From Chitinophagaceae bacterium (GTDB taxonomy: Bacteria > Bacteroidota > Bacteroidia > Chitinophagales > Chitinophagaceae), in NCBI GenBank assembly GCA_947374225.1, contig CANCAY010000015.1, forward strand, positions 1-51,381: a stretch of 51,381 nucleotides of DNA, given 5' to 3'. Below are positions 8,390 to 17,426 of the stretch, in pieces (position 1 is the stretch's first letter; each line of letters begins with the position of its first letter). The notes under the pieces were generated by a model. It searched no databases. It was not told where the DNA came from and saw nothing but the letters and a program-made list of their open reading frames with translations. The position numbers and the translations under genes are program-made.

Positions 8390-9823
8390 AGCTGGCATCA
8401 TAGCATTAGAAAAACGAAGTAATGCAGTTTCATTATAAGACTTACTCATTACTTGTAAGCCAAATGGCATTCCATTACTATGTTTAAATAGAGGTAATGA
8501 AATTGCAGGTATTCCAACTAAATTGGCATACACAGTATAGATGTCTGCTAAGAACATTTCGGTAGCAGAGTGTTGGTGTGCTCCTATTTTAAAAGCAGGT
8601 GCTGGCACCGTTGGTGAAACTAAAATATCATACTGCTCAAATAAACTATTCGTTAAGTCCACTAATTTTTGTCTTACTTGTTGTGCTTTTGTAAAATAAG
8701 CATCAAAATAACCAGCGCTCAAAACAAAACTACCTAATAGAATTCTTCTTTGTACCTCTTCTCCAAAACCCTCTGTTCTACTTAATTTATAGAGCGCTGT
8801 TAAATCTGCTACGGGCTCCGATGTTCTATGTCCAAAACGTATTCCATCAAACCTTGACAAATTACTACTCGCTTCTGCAGTAGTTAAGACATAATAAGTG
8901 GGAACTAAATAAGACAATAAAGAAAAATCTACTGCTTCAACCGTATACCCTTTTGCTTTTAATGAAGTTAAATAGGCTTCAGTTTGTGCTTTGATTTCTG
9001 GATCTAATCCTGGATGTTCTAAAGTCTCTTTAAAGTAGGCCACTTTTTTGGGCTCCGATATACTATTATCTACTAATGCCGCAGAAAATGAGGGCACTGG
9101 TTTGCTAGAAACGGTACTGTCAAAATTATCACCACCTGCAATAACTTCTAATACCAATGCAGCGTCAGTGATTGTTTTTGAAAAAATACCGATCTGGTCA
9201 AAGGAAGAAGCGTATGCTATTAAACCATATCTTGAAATCATGCCATAACTAGGCTTGAGTCCTACTACACCACAAAAATCCGCAGGTTGGCGAACGGAGC
9301 CACCCGTGTCAGATCCTAAACTAATCATGCAGAGATCCGCTTGAATAGCGACCGCCGAACCTCCAGAAGAACCACCTGGAACACGTTCATTGTCTAATGC
9401 ATTTTTTACAGGACCGTATGCAGAATTCTCGTTACTACTACCCATAGCAAATTCATCACAGTTTTGACGACCAATAATAATGGCGCCCGCTGCTAATAAT
9501 TTCTCAATGGCAGTAGCCGAATAAATTGCGGTATAATTTTCTAATATTTTAGAAGACGCACTAACTTTATGTCCGTTATAACAAATAACGTCTTTAATAC
9601 CAACCACTACTCCATGTAGCTTACCTAAATTTTTACCAGCTAAACGTGCTTTATCTAATTCCAATGCACGCGCAGTAGCTTCTTCAGTATAAACTTCTAA
9701 AAATGAATTGAGATGTTCCTCTTGAGTAATTTTATCCAAATAATTTTGAACTGTTTGGACACAAGTCGTTTCACCAGCTATTAAGGAAGCATGGTAATCA
9801 TTGATAGTATTAAAACGGAACAA
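8387..9823 (-). CDS. gatA: Asp/Glu-tRNA amidotransferase subunit A (TTG start)
   Basis: Amidase subunit of GatCAB, which converts Glu-tRNA(Gln) and/or Asp-tRNA(Asn) to the amide forms. The Ser-cis-Ser-Lys triad is visible: lysine in GVVVGIKDVI, serines in VPGGSSGGSAVA and in GSDTGGSVRQPA. The C-terminal NGMPFGLQVMSKSYNE is typical. Length 478 aa, normal for the family. The start is a TTG at 9823: the reading frame is closed a few codons upstream, no in-frame ATG lies before the conserved N-terminal helix (FNTINDYHASLIAG), so a non-ATG start is needed. gatB and gatC are not in the window. tatA lies 38 nt upstream in the same direction. Confidence 0.93.
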   Translation of the reverse strand: MFRFNTINDYHASLIAGETTCVQTVQNYLDKITQEEHLNSFLEVYTEEATARALELDKARLAGKNLGKLHGVVVGIKDVICYNGHKVSASSKILENYTAIYSATAIEKLLAAGAIIIGRQNCDEFAMGSSNENSAYGPVKNALDNERVPGGSSGGSAVAIQADLCMISLGSDTGGSVRQPADFCGVVGLKPSYGMISRYGLIAYASSFDQIGIFSKTITDAALVLEVIAGGDNFDSTVSSKPVPSFSAALVDNSISEPKKVAYFKETLEHPGLDPEIKAQTEAYLTSLKAKGYTVEAVDFSLLSYLVPTYYVLTTAEASSNLSRFDGIRFGHRTSEPVADLTALYKLSRTEGFGEEVQRRILLGSFVLSAGYFDAYFTKAQQVRQKLVDLTNSLFEQYDILVSPTVPAPAFKIGAHQHSATEMFLADIYTVYANLVGIPAISLPLFKHSNGMPFGLQVMSKSYNETALLRFSNAMMPA

Positions 9824-9861
9824 GGCTGAATGTTAAGATGTAAAAAATGAATCAGTAAAAA

Positions 9862-10050
9862 CTATACAGGCTTCTCGTCCTTTTCGTTAATACCGTCTTC
9901 GATTTCTTTTTTCACATTGTTTTTAGCGTCATTGAATTCACGGATACCTTTACCCAAACCCTTCATGAATTCAGGGATCTTACGTCCGCCAAACATTACT
10001 AAAACAACAACACCGATAATTAATAATTCTTGAAATCCTAAGTTACCCAT
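9862..10050 (-). CDS. tatA: Twin-arginine translocase subunit TatA/E
   Basis: A 62-residue protein with the TatA plan: a short N-terminus, one transmembrane helix ([16 protein letters not shown]), the conserved glycine hinge, an amphipathic helix ([17 protein letters not shown]) and a charged tail ending EKDEKPV. It oligomerises in the inner membrane to let folded proteins cross. No tatC is in the window. A promoter-like box lies 19 nt upstream and gatA follows in the same direction. Confidence 0.93.
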   Translation of the reverse strand: MGNLGFQELLIIGVVVLVMFGGRKIPEFMKGLGKGIREFNDAKNNVKKEIEDGINEKDEKPV

Positions 10051-10069
10051 AATATTAAATTTAGAATAA

Positions 10070-10077
10070 TAAAGGTA
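10070..10077 (-). promoter_or_regulatory. -7-like box for tatA
   Basis: Reverse strand reads TACCTTTA, one mismatch to TAnnTTTG, 19 nt before the tatA ATG. Confidence 0.4.
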
Positions 10078-10133
10078 AGGTAATTAATAAAACAGAACAC
10101 TAAATTAACCTCCTATTAAAGCTAATAAAAACA

Positions 10134-10168
10134 TAAAAAAAACGGATCCCTTAAGGAGGGACCCGTTT
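10134..10168 (-). terminator. Rho-independent terminator after rplS
   Basis: Positions 10140-10151 (AAACGGATCCCT) pair with 10157-10168 (AGGGACCCGTTT) with one A-C mismatch and a 5-nt loop. On the reverse strand the stem is followed by a run of eight T. It lies 52 nt past the rplS stop codon and separates rplS from tatA. Confidence 0.8.
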
Positions 10169-10219
10169 AATATATTGTAAAATTTACATAGGTTCCAATT
10201 AGGAGTGCCTATAAAAAAT

Positions 10220-10570
10220 TTAGAATCTTTTTTCTTTGATACGTGCACTCTTACCGCTTCTATCGCGTAAGTAATACAATTTAGCACGACGTACTTTACC
10301 AGACTTGTTTAAAATGATTCCGTCAATGTTTGGAGATAAGAACGGAAATAAACGTTCTACACCTACACCGTCAGATATTTTACGAACAGTAAAAGAGGCT
10401 GTAGCACCCGTTCCTTGTGATTTGATTACATCACCACGGAATGACTGGATACGCTCTTTACCACCCTCTACAATCTTGTAGTTTACGGTAATATTATCAC
10501 CAGCCTTAAATGCTGGATATTCTTTCTTTGCTGTTAATTGCTCGTGTACAAATTTTACTGCTTCGCTCAT
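10220..10570 (-). CDS. rplS: 50S ribosomal protein L19
   Basis: A 116-residue L19 with the family motifs FKAGDNITVNYKIVEGGKER, QSFRGDVIKSQG, FTVRKISDGVGVERLFP and the basic C-terminal KVRRAKLYYLRDRSGKSARI. It stabilises the contact between the ribosomal subunits. It is a single-gene unit here: a -33/-7 promoter lies upstream (10593-10624) and a hairpin terminator downstream (10134-10168). The trmD and rimM genes often found beside it are absent. Confidence 0.97.
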   Translation of the reverse strand: MSEAVKFVHEQLTAKKEYPAFKAGDNITVNYKIVEGGKERIQSFRGDVIKSQGTGATASFTVRKISDGVGVERLFPFLSPNIDGIILNKSGKVRRAKLYYLRDRSGKSARIKEKRF

Positions 10571-10592
10571 AATTCTTGTTTTTTGCGGAGGG

Positions 10593-10624
10593 CAAAGGTA
10601 TGCTTACCCTTGATACAATCCAAA
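10593..10624 (-). promoter_or_regulatory. Complete Bacteroidota promoter for rplS
   Basis: Reverse strand: TTTG (10621-10624), a 20-nt spacer, then TACCTTTG (10593-10600), both perfect, with 22 nt to the ATG. The best-formed promoter in the window, as expected for a ribosomal protein gene. Confidence 0.75.
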
Positions 10625-10672
10625 TTATTTAAACCAAATATTAAATTCCCGGCTTTTTAAGCCATTTTAAGT

Positions 10673-12238
10673 CTATCTCGCAATGTTTACTGCTCTCTTT
10701 TCACGGATTACAGTGACCTTAATTTGACCCGGATAAGTCATTTCAGTCTGTATTTTTTGCGCTATTTCGAAGCTTAATTGGTCTGAAGATTGATCCGTAA
10801 CCTTCTCAGCCTCAACGATTACTCTCAATTCACGACCCGCTTGAATAGCATATGCTTTCTCTACCCCTTGGTAGTTCATAGCCAAATTCTCCAAATCTTT
10901 AATTCTTTGGATATATTGTTGCATGATTTCTCTTCTTGCCCCTGGTCTTGCTCCGCTAATGGCATCACAAGCTTGAATAATTGGAGAAATTACATATTGC
11001 ATTTCCATTTCATCGTGGTGCGCCCCAATCGCATTAACTACTGCTGGGTTCTCACCATACTTCTCTGCTAATTTAGCTCCTAGCAAAGCGTGGCTCAATT
11101 CTGTTTCTTCGTCTGGCACTTTACCTATATCATGTAATAAACCTGCTCTTTTAGCCAATTTAGGGTTTAAACCAAGCTCTGCAGCCATGATACCACATAA
11201 GTTAGCAGTTTCACGAGAGTGCATTAACAAGTTTTGACCATAAGAAGATCTAAATCTCATTTTTCCAATGATACGAATCAACTCTTTATGTAAACCATGT
11301 ATACCTAATTCAATAACAGTACGCTCTCCAATTTCAGCAATTTGCTCTTCTAATTGACGGCGTGTTTTATCAACTACTTCTTCAATACGTGCTGGGTGAA
11401 TACGACCATCTGTCACCAAACGTTGTAAACTTAAACGCGCAATTTCACGACGTAATGGATCGAAAGAAGATAATAAAATTGCTTCTGGTGTATCGTCTAC
11501 AATTAAATCTACTCCAGTCGCTGCTTCAATAGCTCTAATATTACGACCCTCTCTTCCAATAATCTGTCCTTTCATTTCATCCGACTCCAAATTAAATACA
11601 GTTACTGTATTTTCTATAGCTACTTCTGCAGCTGTTCTTTGGATAGATTGAATAATAATTTTACGGGCTTCTTTATTTGCTTTTTGTTTTGCTTCTTCAA
11701 TAATGTCTTGTTGTAAAGCAAGCGCCTGGCTCTGAGCCTCATTCTTCAAGCTTTCAATTAATTGTTGCTTAGCATCTTCTGCACTTAAATTTGCAATTTT
11801 TTCTAAACGACGAATATGTTCTTCTTGGTGCTTTTCTAATTCAGTACGCTTCACATTCACTAAATCAATTTCACGATTTAGTTTTTCTTTAATTACATCG
11901 TTGTCCTTGATTTGCTTGTCTAAACTCGCAACTTTAGAATTGATATTCAATTCGTTCTGCTTAATTCTATTCTCCGCTTCTCCAATTTTCTTGTTCTTCT
12001 CTAAAATTTCGCGGTCATGATCTGCTTTCAATTGTACAAAGCGTTCTTTAGCTTCTAATTGTTTTTCTTTCTTAACCGTTTCTGCTCTTAATTCTGCTTC
12101 TTTTAGAATATTTGCAGCTTGTGCTTCTGCATCTAGAACTTGTTGCTTAGTGTTACGGGCAAATACCAATTTGCCTATTAGAAGTCCTCCAACTAATGTA
12201 GAAGCTCCTATGATGATCAATAATATTGATTGGTCCAT
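10673..12238 (-). CDS. rny: Ribonuclease Y
   Basis: Membrane-anchored endoribonuclease that starts mRNA decay. The order of parts is standard: an N-terminal transmembrane anchor ([22 protein letters not shown]), a long coiled coil (about residues 30-200), a KH RNA-binding domain ([22 protein letters not shown]), and an HD hydrolase domain with [12 protein letters not shown] and GAHHDEME, then a conserved C-terminal domain. At 521 aa it is full length. The zapA gene lies 99 nt upstream in the same direction; a TATCTTCG near-match to the -7 box occurs in that gap, so rny may have its own promoter. Confidence 0.97.
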   Translation of the reverse strand: MDQSILLIIIGASTLVGGLLIGKLVFARNTKQQVLDAEAQAANILKEAELRAETVKKEKQLEAKERFVQLKADHDREILEKNKKIGEAENRIKQNELNINSKVASLDKQIKDNDVIKEKLNREIDLVNVKRTELEKHQEEHIRRLEKIANLSAEDAKQQLIESLKNEAQSQALALQQDIIEEAKQKANKEARKIIIQSIQRTAAEVAIENTVTVFNLESDEMKGQIIGREGRNIRAIEAATGVDLIVDDTPEAILLSSFDPLRREIARLSLQRLVTDGRIHPARIEEVVDKTRRQLEEQIAEIGERTVIELGIHGLHKELIRIIGKMRFRSSYGQNLLMHSRETANLCGIMAAELGLNPKLAKRAGLLHDIGKVPDEETELSHALLGAKLAEKYGENPAVVNAIGAHHDEMEMQYVISPIIQACDAISGARPGARREIMQQYIQRIKDLENLAMNYQGVEKAYAIQAGRELRVIVEAEKVTDQSSDQLSFEIAQKIQTEMTYPGQIKVTVIREKRAVNIAR

Positions 12239-12337
12239 TGTAAAAATCTTGTTGTTTTAAAAAATACATACGCTTCCCTTTTCGCGACGGCTACGAAGAT
12301 AATCAAATAATGGTCAAAAAGGAAAAAGGAGGGTCGT

Positions 12338-12640
12338 TTAACTGCCAGAAATGGCTTTTTCAACAGAATTTGTTAGTGTTTCTATCTGATTTTGAAGGGA
12401 TTCGAGCTCATATAAGCTCTGGCCGTCCTTCTGTTGTTCCGTCATAAACCAAAGCAATACCATAGAAACATAGTCTTGCATATCCTTGCCCGCATAAGTA
12501 TTCTTAAATTCGATCATTTTCTGATTGATCAAATTAGCCGTCTTTCTAACTGCTTCCTCGTCTTTTGGGGCAACTTTAATACGATAAGTTCTATCTGCAA
12601 TCGTAATATTTAAAGGGATCATTTCTTCTGGAGTAGACAT
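12338..12640 (-). CDS. zapA: Cell division protein ZapA
   Basis: A 100-residue ZapA: the N-terminal strand-rich part IPLNITIADRTYRIKVAPKDEEAVRKTANLINQ followed by a helix that forms a coiled coil (YVSMVLLWFMTEQQKDGQSLYELESLQNQIETL). ZapA tetramers bundle FtsZ filaments at the division ring. It lies 20 nt after the small coiled-coil gene at 12661-12948, and the pheT/coiled-coil/zapA order suggests one operon. Confidence 0.9.
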   Translation of the reverse strand: MSTPEEMIPLNITIADRTYRIKVAPKDEEAVRKTANLINQKMIEFKNTYAGKDMQDYVSMVLLWFMTEQQKDGQSLYELESLQNQIETLTNSVEKAISGS

Positions 12641-12660
12641 ATATGCTATGTTAGATAGGA

Positions 12661-12948
12661 TTAAGGATTCAAATTATTGATACAATGATCAATTTCTTTC
12701 AAGTATTGGTCTATTTGCTTGACCCATTTTTCTTTTTCTGCAGGATCAATGGATGCTTTATTCATCATTGCAGCAGTCAATTTAGACTGATTGTCCTTGA
12801 GTAACTGTTCCAATTGTACGGCCTGCTCCTCTTTTTGTGACAATTTTGTAAGCAATTGCTGGTGCTCCTTTTGTAAAGCAGCATGCTGCTTAATAAAAAG
12901 CTGCAGCTTCTCTTGAAGTCCTTGTATTGATGATTGAATATCTACCAT
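12661..12948 (-). CDS. Small coiled-coil protein between pheT and zapA
   Basis: A 95-residue protein that is mostly one long heptad-like helix rich in Gln, Leu, Lys and Glu (residues 5-60), then a short conserved-looking segment DPAEKEKWVKQIDQYLKEID and a tail ending NNLNP. It has no signal peptide or membrane segment. It starts 4 nt after the pheT stop and ends 20 nt before zapA, so all three are almost certainly co-transcribed. Its size, fold type and position make a partner of ZapA (a ZapB-like role) a reasonable hypothesis, but there is no diagnostic motif. Confidence 0.85.
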   Translation of the reverse strand: MVDIQSSIQGLQEKLQLFIKQHAALQKEHQQLLTKLSQKEEQAVQLEQLLKDNQSKLTAAMMNKASIDPAEKEKWVKQIDQYLKEIDHCINNLNP

Positions 12949-12952
12949 GCTA

Positions 12953-15361
12953 TTATTTTCTTATTTCTGCTTGAATATTTTGCTCAAACTGACCAATCAA
13001 TTTTTTCATCATGCTGTCAATTTCTGTATCAGTCAATGTCTTATCGGTAGCATTGAACACAAAATTAATAGCTACTGACTTTTTTTGATGCCCCAGTTTT
13101 TCGCTTTCAAATACATCAAAAACACGGGTGTCTTTTAATGCATTCAACTTAGCTGCTTGAATACAAGCTTCAATAGCTTCATATTTAGTTGCTTGCGGAA
13201 TTACTAATGCCAAATCTCTTTCTACAGAAGGATATTTAGAGACTTCTTGGTACACCACTTTCTTACTTTGGAATAATGCAAACAATACTGCTAAATCAAA
13301 TTGGATATACATTACATTTTGCTTGATATCAAAAGCTTGTAACTGTTTATTAGAAACTACTTGCAACAATCCAATCACTTGATTATTGCTAACCAATTCT
13401 ACTTTTTGTCCAGTTGATTTCCATTCAATATTGTCAATTCCTAATAATTCTACAATCGCTTGCGCTAAACCTTTCGCAACGAAAAAATCTTGTACTTTCC
13501 CTTTCTCTCTCCAGCTATCTTCATTTTGTTTTCCAGAAATATAAATGGCTAATTGCTCCCCTTCCTGATATTTTCCTGCATCTGTTTTTGAATATACTTT
13601 TCCCATTTCAAAAAAGGATATTAAACTATTACGTCTATTTAAATTATAGGCAACTGTTTCAAGGCCTGTTTCCAACATAGACGGACGCATCACGTCCAAG
13701 TCTGCACTTAAATTATTCAACATGGTTACTGCATGTTGTAATGTTTCTTCAGAGAAGTATTTACTATTCGTAATAGAGTTGGTAAGAATCTCCGTAAAGC
13801 CACGTCCCACTAAATAATTAGCAACTTTGTCTTTGAACTTTTCTTTTTGCTCTAATGGGTCAATCGAAGGACTCATTGTAATTGCACTTGGGATTTCAAT
13901 ATTATCCAAGCCGTCAATTCTTAATACTTCCTCCACCAAATCAGCAGGCAAGCTAATATCTGGCTTATGATAAGGAACTGCTACTTCAATATGCGTGTCT
14001 GTTTGATTTAATAATTCAAATCCTAAGCTTTTTAAAATAGTAATAACCTTATCTGTCGGATAATGTTTTCCGCTTAATTTTTTCAAATAAGCTAAAGATA
14101 AATTCACTTTAGTTTTAGTAGCAGGATTAGGATATACATCCACTAACTCACTACATTTTCCACCTGCAATTTCTTGAATCATTAAAGCGGCTCTTTCCAA
14201 TACATTAACGGTTCCAGCAATATCCACCCCTTTCTCAAAACGAGTAGCAGCGTCGGTTCTCAGGCCATGATGCACACTTGTTTTACGCACATGTACGTTT
14301 TCAAACCAAGCACTTTCTAAAAATATTTTTGTAGTAGTTTCTTTTACGCCACTCTTTAATCCACCAAATACCCCAGCAATACATAAAGGTTTTTCAAAAT
14401 CACTAATCATCAAGTCATTTGCAGTTAATTTACGCTCCGTCCCGTCTAAGGTAACAAATAAGGTATCTGCTGGATATTTCTTAACTACAACAGTATTGTC
14501 TTTTATTTCAGCCGCATCAAACGCATGCAATGGCTGGCCTGTTTCATGTAAAATATAATTAGTGATATCTACAATATTATTAATTGACCTCAAACCAATA
14601 GCTTGTAATTTATTACGTAACCAGTCTGGCGACGCTTTTACTTGTACCCCTTCAATCACAATACCAGCATACCTTCCACAAGCAATGGCGTCTTCAATTA
14701 CCACTTTAAATGGAGCAACTGATTTATCCTTTGTCACTTGTTTTGTAAGTGGACTTACCGCAGCAACTGGTGCTTCATGATAAGACAAATAAGCACATAC
14801 GTCTTTTGCAACACCATAATGACTCATGGCGTCCATTCTATTAGGCGTCAATCCTATTTCATAAATCCAGTCTTGATAATAATTGTATAAACTAGCAATA
14901 GCAGTTCCCACTTTAATGGAAGCATCTAAAACCATAATTCCAGCGTGGTCATCACTCAATCCAATTTCATCTTCGGCACAAATCATTCCTTCACTTTCCT
15001 CTCCTCTAATTTTTGCCAATTTCATAGTAATACCTGCATCCGCATTTTTAGGATAAATGGTGGTACCCACTGCAGCTACTACAACTTTCTGCCCCACAGC
15101 AACATTTGCCGCGCCACAAACAATATTCAATGGACGCTCCCCTCCCGTATTTACTTTAGTTAGTTTTAATTTATCCGCATTCGGATGCTGAACGACTTCT
15201 AAAACTTCTCCAACCACCAAACCAGCTAATCCTCCTTTGAAATTTTCGAAAGACTCCAAGGACTCCACTTCTAACCCGATAGAAGTTAATATAGTAGATA
15301 ATTTTTCAGGGCTAATGGTTTGTGGCAAATATTCGCTCAGCCAATTGTAACTAATGGTCAT
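12953..15361 (-). CDS. pheT: Phenylalanyl-tRNA synthetase beta subunit
   Basis: The large subunit of the alpha2-beta2 PheRS. Domains in order: N-terminal EMAP-II-like tRNA-binding domain (GLVVGEVLEVVQHPNADKL), the B3/B4 editing domain (residues about 210-390), the B5 DNA-binding-like domain, the catalytic-core-like domain, and the C-terminal anticodon-binding FDX-ACB domain (YPSVERDLALVIPQATKYE). Length 802 aa, complete. The alpha-subunit gene is not in the window. Followed after 4 nt by the coiled-coil gene and then zapA. A perfect -7 box lies 23 nt upstream. Confidence 0.97.
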   Translation of the reverse strand: MTISYNWLSEYLPQTISPEKLSTILTSIGLEVESLESFENFKGGLAGLVVGEVLEVVQHPNADKLKLTKVNTGGERPLNIVCGAANVAVGQKVVVAAVGTTIYPKNADAGITMKLAKIRGEESEGMICAEDEIGLSDDHAGIMVLDASIKVGTAIASLYNYYQDWIYEIGLTPNRMDAMSHYGVAKDVCAYLSYHEAPVAAVSPLTKQVTKDKSVAPFKVVIEDAIACGRYAGIVIEGVQVKASPDWLRNKLQAIGLRSINNIVDITNYILHETGQPLHAFDAAEIKDNTVVVKKYPADTLFVTLDGTERKLTANDLMISDFEKPLCIAGVFGGLKSGVKETTTKIFLESAWFENVHVRKTSVHHGLRTDAATRFEKGVDIAGTVNVLERAALMIQEIAGGKCSELVDVYPNPATKTKVNLSLAYLKKLSGKHYPTDKVITILKSLGFELLNQTDTHIEVAVPYHKPDISLPADLVEEVLRIDGLDNIEIPSAITMSPSIDPLEQKEKFKDKVANYLVGRGFTEILTNSITNSKYFSEETLQHAVTMLNNLSADLDVMRPSMLETGLETVAYNLNRRNSLISFFEMGKVYSKTDAGKYQEGEQLAIYISGKQNEDSWREKGKVQDFFVAKGLAQAIVELLGIDNIEWKSTGQKVELVSNNQVIGLLQVVSNKQLQAFDIKQNVMYIQFDLAVLFALFQSKKVVYQEVSKYPSVERDLALVIPQATKYEAIEACIQAAKLNALKDTRVFDVFESEKLGHQKKSVAINFVFNATDKTLTDTEIDSMMKKLIGQFEQNIQAEIRK

Positions 15362-15384
15362 GTTTCTGCTTTAAAGTATGGCTT

Positions 15385-15392
15385 CAAAAGTA
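15385..15392 (-). promoter_or_regulatory. -7 box for the pheT operon
   Basis: Reverse strand reads TACTTTTG (TAnnTTTG, perfect), 23 nt before the pheT ATG. No TTTG lies at the normal -33 distance. Confidence 0.5.
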
Positions 15393-15435
15393 CTAAATTT
15401 TAGGGTTCATTGCTGCCCTTGCTTAATTGTAGATA

Positions 15436-15609
15436 AAGATAAATCATCTAGCCTATCGCTCTCCGCTCGTCTTGGCCGCTAAAAATGGCTGCTTACATCT
15501 AAAATCGCGAACTCGCTTCGCTCAAACATGCGCGATTTCTTAACGATGTACTTGCCATTTTCTTAACGCTAAGACTCAAGGTTCGCGAGTAGACTAGATG
15601 ATTTATCTT
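15436..15609. repeat. 174-bp imperfect palindromic element with perfect 16-bp ends
   Basis: AAGATAAATCATCTAG at 15436-15451 is the exact reverse complement of CTAGATGATTTATCTT at 15594-15609. The interior arms also pair in blocks: GTCTTGGC (15469-15476) with GCTAAGAC near 15568-15575, AAAATGGC with GCCATTTT, TACATC with GATGTA, and AAATCGCG (15502-15509) with CGCGATTT (15531-15538), leaving a tip of about 21 nt that contains CTCGCTTCGCTC. It carries no open reading frame. It could be a MITE, a REP-like chromosomal repeat, or a long structured RNA. Only one copy is in the window, so whether it is repeated genome-wide is unknown. Confidence 0.75.
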
Positions 15610-15832
15610 ATACCATTAAATGCAGAAATTGGTTCAATAAAGAAGCGAGCTAGAAATGAATATTAATACGGGGTGAATAACCCTAAAAAACCGGTGCAAA
15701 ACCCGTTAATAAGTGTAAAAAGCTTGTTAATTACAGTCTAAAAGCCGGGTGTGCATAAACATCATTGGTACAAAATTCTTGAAGTGTTGATTCATGGGGG
15801 TATTTTCGCAATAAGAAAACAGAGAAAACGAC
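15610..15832 (+). promoter_or_regulatory. dnaB upstream region with a DnaA-box-like site
   Basis: No gene is visible here. It contains a perfect match to the DnaA box TTATNCACA on the reverse strand (TGTGCATAA at 15750-15758), a one-mismatch copy (GGTGAATAA at 15672-15680), a short GGGT/ACCC hairpin near 15671-15683, and the dnaB -7 box. By chance about one or two perfect boxes are expected in a window this long, so binding is uncertain. Confidence 0.4.
15801..15808 (+). promoter_or_regulatory. -7-like box for dnaB
   Basis: TATTTTCG, one mismatch to TAnnTTTG and identical to the box before rel, 24 nt before the dnaB ATG. Confidence 0.45.
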
Positions 15833-17401
15833 ATGGCCCTTCCCAATATCAATACCAATAGAACCAAGAGAAAAAGCCCTTCAGTAGACATTAGTTCTAT
15901 GATGTACGGGAAAATACCGCCTCAGGCTAGAGAACTAGAAGAAGCGGTGCTAGGTGCTATTTTATTGGAAAAAAGTGCTTTTGATACGGTAACAGAGGTA
16001 TTAAAGCCGGAATGTTTCTATGTAGAATCCCACCAAATGATTTTCCAAACCATGCAGCAATTGCAGTTGGACAATCAACCCATTGACATGTTAACGGTGG
16101 TGGAAGCGTTAAAAAAGCGCGAGCAATTAGACATTATCGGCGGCGCATATTATATTTCTAAGTTGACGAATGTGGTAGTTTCTACCGCTAATATCGAAGC
16201 GCATGCAAGAATTGTTTTGCAGAAATTTATTCAAAGAGAATTAATTAGAATTAGTGGGGAAGTTATAGCGAACGCATATGAAGACAGCACAGACGTCTTT
16301 GATTTATTAGATGATAGTGAAACAAAAATGTTCAATATCACTAATAACTACTTGAAGAAAAACTTCGTTGATATTGGAGACGCTTTAGCAACTGCTGTGA
16401 ATAGAATTGACGAATTAAGAAAGCAGAAAGATGAAATTTCTGGTGTACCAAGTGGTTTCACAAGTTTAGATAGAATTACTTTTGGATGGCAGCCAACGGA
16501 TTTAATTATTTTGGCAGCAAGACCTTCTGTGGGTAAAACCGCGTTTGCCTTGAACCTAGCTCGAAATGCAGCTTTGCACCCTACTAAACCTCAGGCTGTT
16601 GGATTTTTCAGTTTGGAGATGAGTGCAGCTCAATTAGTACAAAGAATTTTGAGTGCAGAAAGTGAAATTAAAATGGAGAAAATTTCTAGAGGAAAACTAG
16701 AAGACTACGAATACCAACAACTGCATAGTAAGGGTATTAAAAAATTAGAGACTGCTCCTATTTATATTGACGATACTGCTGCTTTAAATATTTTTGAATT
16801 TAGAGCAAAGGCAAGAAGATTGGTAAATAAACACAATGTGAAAATTATCATTATTGACTATTTACAATTAATGAGCGGATCGGGTGACAAGAATTCTAAT
16901 CGTGAACAAGAGATTAGTAATATTTCACGAAGTTTGAAAGCATTAGCAAAGGAATTACAAATTCCAATCATTGCTTTATCTCAGTTAAGTCGTGCGGTGG
17001 AAACTAGAAAAGAAAGTAAGATGCCTCAATTGAGTGATTTACGTGAATCAGGTGCGATTGAGCAAGATGCGGATATGGTTATGTTTATTTATCGTCCAGA
17101 ATACTACGAAGTAATGAGTAATGAGATGGGAGAAAGTACACAAGGTGAAACGCATATCAGAATCGCAAAACACAGAAACGGTTCTTTGGACATTATTAAA
17201 TTAAGGGCAAGACTAGATATACAAAGATTCGAAGACTGGGACGGAGAAGGTGGCGGCATACCTGGACTAGGAAGTAACTTTAAGCCAATCACTCCTGGAT
17301 TAGGTGGTGGTGATTCCGATGGAGGCAGATTCTTTATTCAAGGAAGTAAAATGAATGGCGGTGAATTTGATGAAGGCATGGGAGACGATCAACCTTTTTA
17401 A
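15833..17401 (+). CDS. dnaB: Replicative DNA helicase DnaB
   Basis: Hexameric helicase that unwinds DNA ahead of the replication fork. N-terminal domain (PPQARELEEAVLGAILLE) that contacts primase, linker, then the RecA-like domain with Walker A ARPSVGKTAFALNLARNAA, Walker B IIIIDYLQLM, and the DLRESGAIEQDADMVMFIYR and HRNGSLDIIKL motifs. At 522 aa it is slightly long because of a Gly-rich C-terminal tail of about 55 residues that ends GMGDDQPF, resembling the acidic tip of single-strand binding proteins. rsmE follows after 25 nt. Confidence 0.97.
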   Translation: MALPNINTNRTKRKSPSVDISSMMYGKIPPQARELEEAVLGAILLEKSAFDTVTEVLKPECFYVESHQMIFQTMQQLQLDNQPIDMLTVVEALKKREQLDIIGGAYYISKLTNVVVSTANIEAHARIVLQKFIQRELIRISGEVIANAYEDSTDVFDLLDDSETKMFNITNNYLKKNFVDIGDALATAVNRIDELRKQKDEISGVPSGFTSLDRITFGWQPTDLIILAARPSVGKTAFALNLARNAALHPTKPQAVGFFSLEMSAAQLVQRILSAESEIKMEKISRGKLEDYEYQQLHSKGIKKLETAPIYIDDTAALNIFEFRAKARRLVNKHNVKIIIIDYLQLMSGSGDKNSNREQEISNISRSLKALAKELQIPIIALSQLSRAVETRKESKMPQLSDLRESGAIEQDADMVMFIYRPEYYEVMSNEMGESTQGETHIRIAKHRNGSLDIIKLRARLDIQRFEDWDGEGGGIPGLGSNFKPITPGLGGGDSDGGRFFIQGSKMNGGEFDEGMGDDQPF

Positions 17402-17426
17402 TAATTGAACCAGTTAATTTTATTGC

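Noticed and set aside
10105..10287. Small minus-strand open frame between tatA and rplS
   Set aside because: It runs through the rplS terminator and out of frame through the rplS 3' end; no start signal or conserved feature.
12239..12337. Possible 6S RNA near zapA
   Set aside because: In some bacteria 6S RNA lies beside zapA, but this gap is only 99 nt and shows no long rod-like pairing.
15362..15832. Chromosome replication origin near dnaB
   Set aside because: Only one perfect DnaA box and one weaker copy, no AT-rich repeat cluster and no dnaA or other origin-flanking gene.
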